In this document: in pieces, positions 5,332-8,710 of the stretch
How the letters are laid out: each line of letters starts with the position of its first letter
Position numbering within the stretch: the first letter of the stretch is position 1
Assembly: GCA_009911175.1 (NCBI GenBank)
Contig: QXWX01000166.1
Coordinates: forward strand, 1-8,710
Length of the DNA: 8,710 bases
Direction of reading: 5' to 3'
Source: Lachnospiraceae bacterium
GTDB taxonomy: Bacteria; Bacillota_A; Clostridia; Lachnospirales; Lachnospiraceae
Program-made: the position numbers and the translations under genes
Notes under the pieces: generated by a model
Seen by the model: the letters and a program-made list of their open reading frames with translations, nothing else
Databases searched by the model: none
Told to the model about the DNA's origin: nothing

Positions 5332-7076
5332 ATGCCGAGAATAGTTGGAATCGGCCATCAAGACTTTGAACAGATGATCACAAGCGACAATTTCTATATT
5401 GATAAGACCATGTTTATCAAAGAATGATGGGAAAACAATGATACCGTAACCCTGATCACCCGTCCCAGACGTTTTGGAAAGACGCTGAATCTGAGTATGA
5501 CAGAACATTTTTTCTCTGTCAAACATTCCGGGAGAGACGATTTATTTCAGAATCTGTCTATCTGGCAGGAAGAAAAATACAGAGAATTGCAGGGAACTTA
5601 CCCTGTCATTTTCTTAAGCTTTGCCGGTGTGAAAGAAACCTCCTTTCCTGATGCAAGAAAAAGTATCTGTCAGATTATAGAAAATTTATATAACAAATAT
5701 GATTTCCTTCTGGAAAGCGACCATTTGAACGAAAGGGAAAAAAAGCGTACAAGAACGTCTCCGCCGATATGGATCATAATCTGGCCGCCAATTCCCTGAA
5801 TACCTTATCGGATTACCTGATGCGTTATTATGGGAAAAAGGTGATTCTCCTATTGGACGAATATGATACTCCTATGCAGGAAGCCTATGTGCATGGCTAC
5901 TGGGATGAACTGGTTCCTTTTATCCGCAATCTGTTTCATTCCACTTTTAAGACAAATCCTTTCCTTGCAAGAGCCATCATGACCGGAATCACCAGAGTCT
6001 GCAAGGAGTCAATCTTTTCTGAATATGTTACCAATTCCGCAGGAATTGATAACCTGCACGCACATCAGTGCGTTTCCTCTTTTGACCTGAATAATTTGAC
6101 GGTAGTGACAACAACCTCAGATCTGTATGCGGAAAGCTTTGGCTTCACCCAGCAGGAGGTATGGGATGCTCTGGAAGAATATGGCCTGTCAGCCAAAAAG
6201 GACGAGGTCAGAAGATGGTATGACGGATTTACATTCGGCAATAAGACCGATATCTACAATCCCTGGTCGATCATCAATTATCTGAAATTTGCAAAATTCT
6301 CCCCCTACTGGGCCAACACCAGCAGTAACAGCCTGGTCGGAAAACTGATCCGTGAAGGAAGCGCGGATACAAAAATGGTTATGGAGGATCTTCTTTCGGG
6401 CAAGGCGTTCCGGACACAGATTGACGAGCAGATTGTATTCAGTCAGTTAGGGCGCCGGGAAAACGCCGTCTGGAGCCTGCTGCTTGCAAGCGGCTATCTG
6501 CGTGTGAAGCAATGGAGTATGGACAAAAGAGACCTGATCATCTATGAGCTCGTATTAACCAACCGCGAAGTAACACTAGTGTTTGAGCAGATGGTAGAGG
6601 ATTGGTTCTCAGAATTTACACCCGCTTATAATCAGTTCCTCAAGGCGCTTTTATTAGATGATAAAAAGGCGATGAATCTGTATATGAACCGGGTTGCCCT
6701 CACTACCTTCAGTTACTTTGATACCGGAAAGCATCCGTCCGAAGCAGCAGAACCCGAAAGATTTTATCATGGCTTTGTTCTTGGCCTGATGGTAGATCTT
6801 GCTGAACGGTACACAATTACTTCTAACCGTGAAAGCGGGTTCGGAAGATATGATGTGATCCTTGAGCCTCTTTCTGACACAGACGACGCTATTATTCTGG
6901 AATTTAAAGTCCATGACCCGGACGAGGAAACTTCGCTTGCAGATACGGCGCAGGAAGCATTGGATCAGATTGAGCGCATGAAATATTCTGCTTCGCTGGA
7001 AGCAAAAGGCATCCCAAAGAAACGGATCCGGCAGTATGGATTCGCATTTGAAGGGAAAACGGTATTTATTGGATAA
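5332..7076 (+). pseudogene. AAA-ATPase-like protein with C-terminal PD-(D/E)XK nuclease domain, disrupted by a stop codon and a frameshift
   Basis: The start at 5332 has AGGAGG 7 nt upstream and opens MPRIVGIGHQDFEQMITSD, the usual beginning of the AAA-ATPase_like (PF09820) plus DUF1703/PD-(D/E)XK (PF08011) family. Codon 32 is TGA (5425-5427), directly before a TGG; relatives usually have Trp-Trp here, so TGG to TGA is likely. The same frame continues with a P-loop variant RPRRFGKT (codons 44-51) to 5799. A frame change in the A7 tract at 5738-5744 then moves coding to the frame that holds Walker B (VILLLDEYD, near 5841), TGITRVCKESIFS, and the nuclease core Asp (6852), Glu-x-Lys (6900-6908). 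Adding one A gives 581 codons, normal for the family. The second part has no ribosome binding site at its first ATG (5769). A palindromic insert lies at 6021-6083. The biological role of the family is not established. Confidence 0.85.
6021..6083 (+). repeat. In-frame palindromic insert within the ATPase-like gene
   Basis: This 63-nt block encodes 21 residues (EYVTNSAGIDNL...) between SIFS and DLNNL, which I recall as contiguous in relatives. It contains two adjacent hairpins. The first has 11 pairs and one mismatch: 6027-6038 with 6042-6053, loop GCA, core CAATTCC/GGAATTG. The second is ACGCAC (6058-6063) with GTGCGT (6068-6073), loop ATCA. Such density of dyads in coding sequence suggests a small mobile palindromic element. 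Confidence 0.5.
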
Positions 7077-7107
7077 ATATATTTAGAAAGTGATAGAAAT
7101 ATATTTA
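7075..7107. repeat. Twin AT-rich palindromes AAATATATTTA
   Basis: Two identical 11-bp copies (7075-7085 and 7097-7107), each with the perfect palindrome AAATATATTT, lie 22 bp apart, about two helical turns. They sit between the ATPase-like pseudogene and the small lipoprotein gene. They could be a regulatory site; in AT-rich DNA chance is also possible. A poor -10 candidate TACAAT follows at 7114-7119. Confidence 0.35.
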
Positions 7108-7144
7108 ACAGACTACAATTTCACATTGAAGAAGGAAAAAGGGA

Positions 7145-7627
7145 ATGAATAATTTGAAGAAAGTTAGAAAATATAGGAAGCTGAAAATGATATTGCTTTG
7201 CCTGCTTTGCTTACTGGTGACAGCGTGCAGCAATCAATTTGCGAAGCAAGAGTATGATTCTGATGAAAAAATCGCTCAGGACACAGACCGTTATGCAAAA
7301 GAAAATTCTGTAGCGAATTCCGTAAATGGAGAATATTCACTTACAGTTTCCAAGTTTAATGGACGTGAGACATTGTGGAAAGAAACAATAAAAGAAAATA
7401 AAGATATAGAAATTGATTTTGATCTTAGTCTTTTAAAAGGACAGGCAAAAATAGTATATATTGACAGTGAAGATCATGTTACGACACTGATCGAATGTCT
7501 GCCCGAAACTTCAACAGATGGATTCGTAACAAAAACCTTGTCGTTAAAAAGCGGGAATAACAGATTAAAAATCGTTGGATATGACTGTGAAAATATTGAT
7601 CTGAAAATGTTATTTGCAGAACCCTAA
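7145..7627 (+). CDS. Small secreted lipoprotein of unknown function (160 aa)
   Basis: The N-terminus is Lys/Arg-rich (MNNLKKVRKYRKLKM), followed by a hydrophobic stretch (15-26) and a lipobox VTAC with Cys28, so the product should be a membrane-anchored extracytoplasmic lipoprotein. The mature part has a short acidic linker, then an apparent all-beta domain from about residue 60 (GEYSLTVSKFNGRETLWKETI) to the end, with alternating hydrophobic strands. Similar small lipoproteins with an 'S-x-F-x-G-R-x-x-x-W' strand occur in Clostridia, but I know no function. The start at 7145 is preceded by purine-rich sequence (GAAGG and AAAGGGA); no strong promoter is visible in the 68 nt after the broken ATPase gene. 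A clear terminator follows, so it is a single-gene unit or the end of a transcript from upstream. Confidence 0.75.
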   Translation: MNNLKKVRKYRKLKMILLCLLCLLVTACSNQFAKQEYDSDEKIAQDTDRYAKENSVANSVNGEYSLTVSKFNGRETLWKETIKENKDIEIDFDLSLLKGQAKIVYIDSEDHVTTLIECLPETSTDGFVTKTLSLKSGNNRLKIVGYDCENIDLKMLFAEP

Positions 7628-7665
7628 CAAATAATAATTCTGGTCAAACGAATCATTCTGACAAG

Positions 7666-7713
7666 AACAGCCCCTGCCGGATGAAAGGTATTCTAACGGC
7701 AAAGGCTGTTTTT
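7666..7713 (+). terminator. Rho-independent terminator after the small lipoprotein gene
   Basis: Stem AACAGCC (7666-7672) with GGCTGTT (7704-7710), plus inner stem TGCCG (7675-7679) with CGGCA (7697-7701), followed by a T-run (TTTTTATTT). The LysR pseudogene converges on it from the other side; A-rich sequence on the left is weak, so function for the minus strand is less certain. Confidence 0.85.
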
Positions 7714-7748
7714 ATTTGTATAAAAGGAGCACAAAAAACATCAATTCT

Positions 7749-8629
7749 TCAAAAGACATGGATAAATCTTAGAATATTCTCATTGAACGGCTCAATATCC
7801 TGATATAAAAAACCAATCTCACGGGACGGAACGGGATTAGCCAAGGGTACTTCCATCAGGCAGCCTGTTTCTAATTCCTGCTCTACAAACTGTTTTACAA
7901 CGCAGGAAATCCCTATCCCCATTTTGGCAAATTCGATCAGAATATCCATTTCATTTACCTCGAGGATATGCAGGGGGATGATATGATTCTTTGCGTAGTA
8001 AGCGTTAATATGCTTCCGGGATACATTATCTTTATCAAGGAGCATGATGTTCGCATATTCAAATATTTCATCATTCTTACAGTTCCATTTCTCTCTATAT
8101 GCCGGTGTACAGACAAAAATATACTCGATAATACCCAGAGAATAATAGACCAGCTTTCCAGGGCTTTGGGGCTTTACCACCAGCGCCAGGTCAACGCTGC
8201 ACTCCTCGATCATCACGCACGCTTCCGCCGAGGATGTACACGTGATGGCCAGCTCTGTATCAGGATATAATCTTATATATACTTTCAGATAAAGCATAAG
8301 AAAATGCTTACACAATACATTGCTGGCGGCTATGCGCAAATAACCTGTATATACCGGAAACTTAAGACTTTTTTCCGCATCCGAAAGCATTTGAAACGCT
8401 TTTTTCACACTGTCGTACAGCAGCCTTCCTTTCTCTGTCAGCTCTACTCCCTTTGATCTTCTGACAAAAAGTGTCGTGTAAGATTTTCTTCCAGCTTCTT
8501 TATGGTAATACTTACTGCCGGCTGGGAAATGTACAGCGAAGCGGCCGCTTTGGATATGCTTTTATTTTCAGCAGCAGAAAAAAATCTTGTATTTTGTGAG
8601 ATTATCAAACGTATCCTTATCTTCTCCAT
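7749..8629 (-). pseudogene. LysR-family transcriptional regulator, disrupted by frame changes
   Basis: The overall span (881 nt, about 293 codons) is normal for a LysR regulator, but the coding frame changes. From the ATG at 8629 the frame gives the helix-turn-helix segment AENKSISKAAASLYISQPAV and KKLEENL, then runs to a stop at 8444. The continuation TTLFVRRSKGVELTEKGRLL lies in another frame, starting near 8479-8484, and leads into the substrate-binding domain (SLKFPVYTGYLRIAAS... to 7749). A second change appears at the A7 tract 8578-8584 (T7 in the coding sense): the sequence before it reads NLTKYKIFF in one frame and the HTH follows in another. The C-terminal part has the usual effector-domain pattern (VNEMDILIEFAKMGIGISCV). 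No ribosome binding site is clear at 8629. The regulator is divergent from a putative oxidoreductase gene starting 41 nt away and probably once controlled it. Confidence 0.82.
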
Positions 8630-8670
8630 ATAACTATAACCTGAATCCGTGAACCTAACCTAAAAATAAA

Positions 8671-8710
8671 ATGAAATCGGTAAATAAGAAATATGAGGCA
8701 CTCTTTGTAC
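8671..8710 (+). CDS. Start of a probable NADH:flavin oxidoreductase (Old Yellow Enzyme family), cut by the window edge
   Basis: The last 40 bases read MKSVNKKYEALFV in one frame. The K-Y-E-A-L-F pattern near the N-terminus is characteristic of Old Yellow Enzyme-type flavin oxidoreductases of Clostridia (for example 2,4-dienoyl-CoA reductase-like and BaiCD-like proteins), where it is followed by a P-x-x-I-G strand. Only 13 codons are present, so the call is tentative. An in-frame TAA lies four codons before the ATG, fixing this as the first possible ATG; no Shine-Dalgarno sequence is evident. Its divergent placement next to a LysR regulator fits a regulator-target pair. Confidence 0.5.
   Translation, partial: MKSVNKKYEALFV

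Noticed and set aside
5425..5427. TGA as selenocysteine or a reassigned codon
   Set aside because: Relatives have Trp at this point, no SECIS-like hairpin is apparent directly after it, and other genes here use TGG for Trp and TGA as a stop (blaI).
5769..7076. The downstream ATPase-like frame as an independent intact gene
   Set aside because: It starts in mid-domain between the P-loop and Walker B, has no Shine-Dalgarno sequence, and the missing N-terminus is directly upstream in another frame.
7968..8270. Plus-strand open frame opposite the LysR effector domain
   Set aside because: The minus strand encodes a clear LysR substrate-binding domain here; the plus frame has no start signals.
1..8710. 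CRISPR array, tRNA, rRNA or complete insertion sequence
   Set aside because: No regularly spaced repeats, no tRNA cloverleaf signature and no transposase with flanking inverted repeats were seen.

Overview
The window looks like a chromosomal segment from a clostridial Firmicute, most likely a Lachnospiraceae-type gut anaerobe. The basis is moderate-to-low GC, strong AGGAGG ribosome binding sites, consensus sigma-A-like promoters, and gene families common in that group (BlaI/BlaR1 pair, Rpn-type nuclease, AAA-ATPase-like/PD-(D/E)XK protein, clostridial lipoproteins). The assignment rests on recognising protein families by eye, not on a search.

Left part (1-1255): a short minus-strand ORF with a C-G-S-C-G-C motif (74..250), then a minus-strand Rpn-family PD-(D/E)XK nuclease/putative transposase (425..1255). 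The reading frame of the nuclease continues upstream of its first ATG with protein-like sequence until an in-frame stop, so it appears to have lost its true 5' end.

Centre (1381-5189): the best-defined system in the window. A perfect TTGACA-17-TATAAT promoter and a BlaI-type operator drive a translationally coupled blaI-blaR1 pair (penicillin-responsive repressor and membrane metalloprotease sensor). A bidirectional terminator separates it from a convergent 409-aa lipoprotein gene. That gene has its own promoter, carrying two further copies of the same 17-bp operator (ATTACANNNGTAAGAYT). The sequence therefore predicts a local BlaI regulon whose target is an uncharacterised lipoprotein; no beta-lactamase gene is visible.

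Right part (5277-8710): a gene for an AAA-ATPase-like protein with a C-terminal PD-(D/E)XK domain has a good promoter and ribosome binding site. It is broken by an in-frame TGA at codon 32 and by a frameshift in an A7 tract that is also a canonical A-AAA-AAG slippery heptamer. It also carries an apparent in-frame palindromic insert. A small lipoprotein gene and a strong terminator follow. At the right edge is a LysR-family regulator gene of full length but disrupted by at least two frame changes. Divergent from it are the first codons of what looks like an NADH:flavin oxidoreductase (Old Yellow Enzyme family) that runs out of the window.

Overall, an apparently intact beta-lactam-sensing regulon is surrounded by decaying nuclease, ATPase and regulator genes. 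Two of the lesions lie in 7-base homopolymers, so assembly error must be excluded for those.
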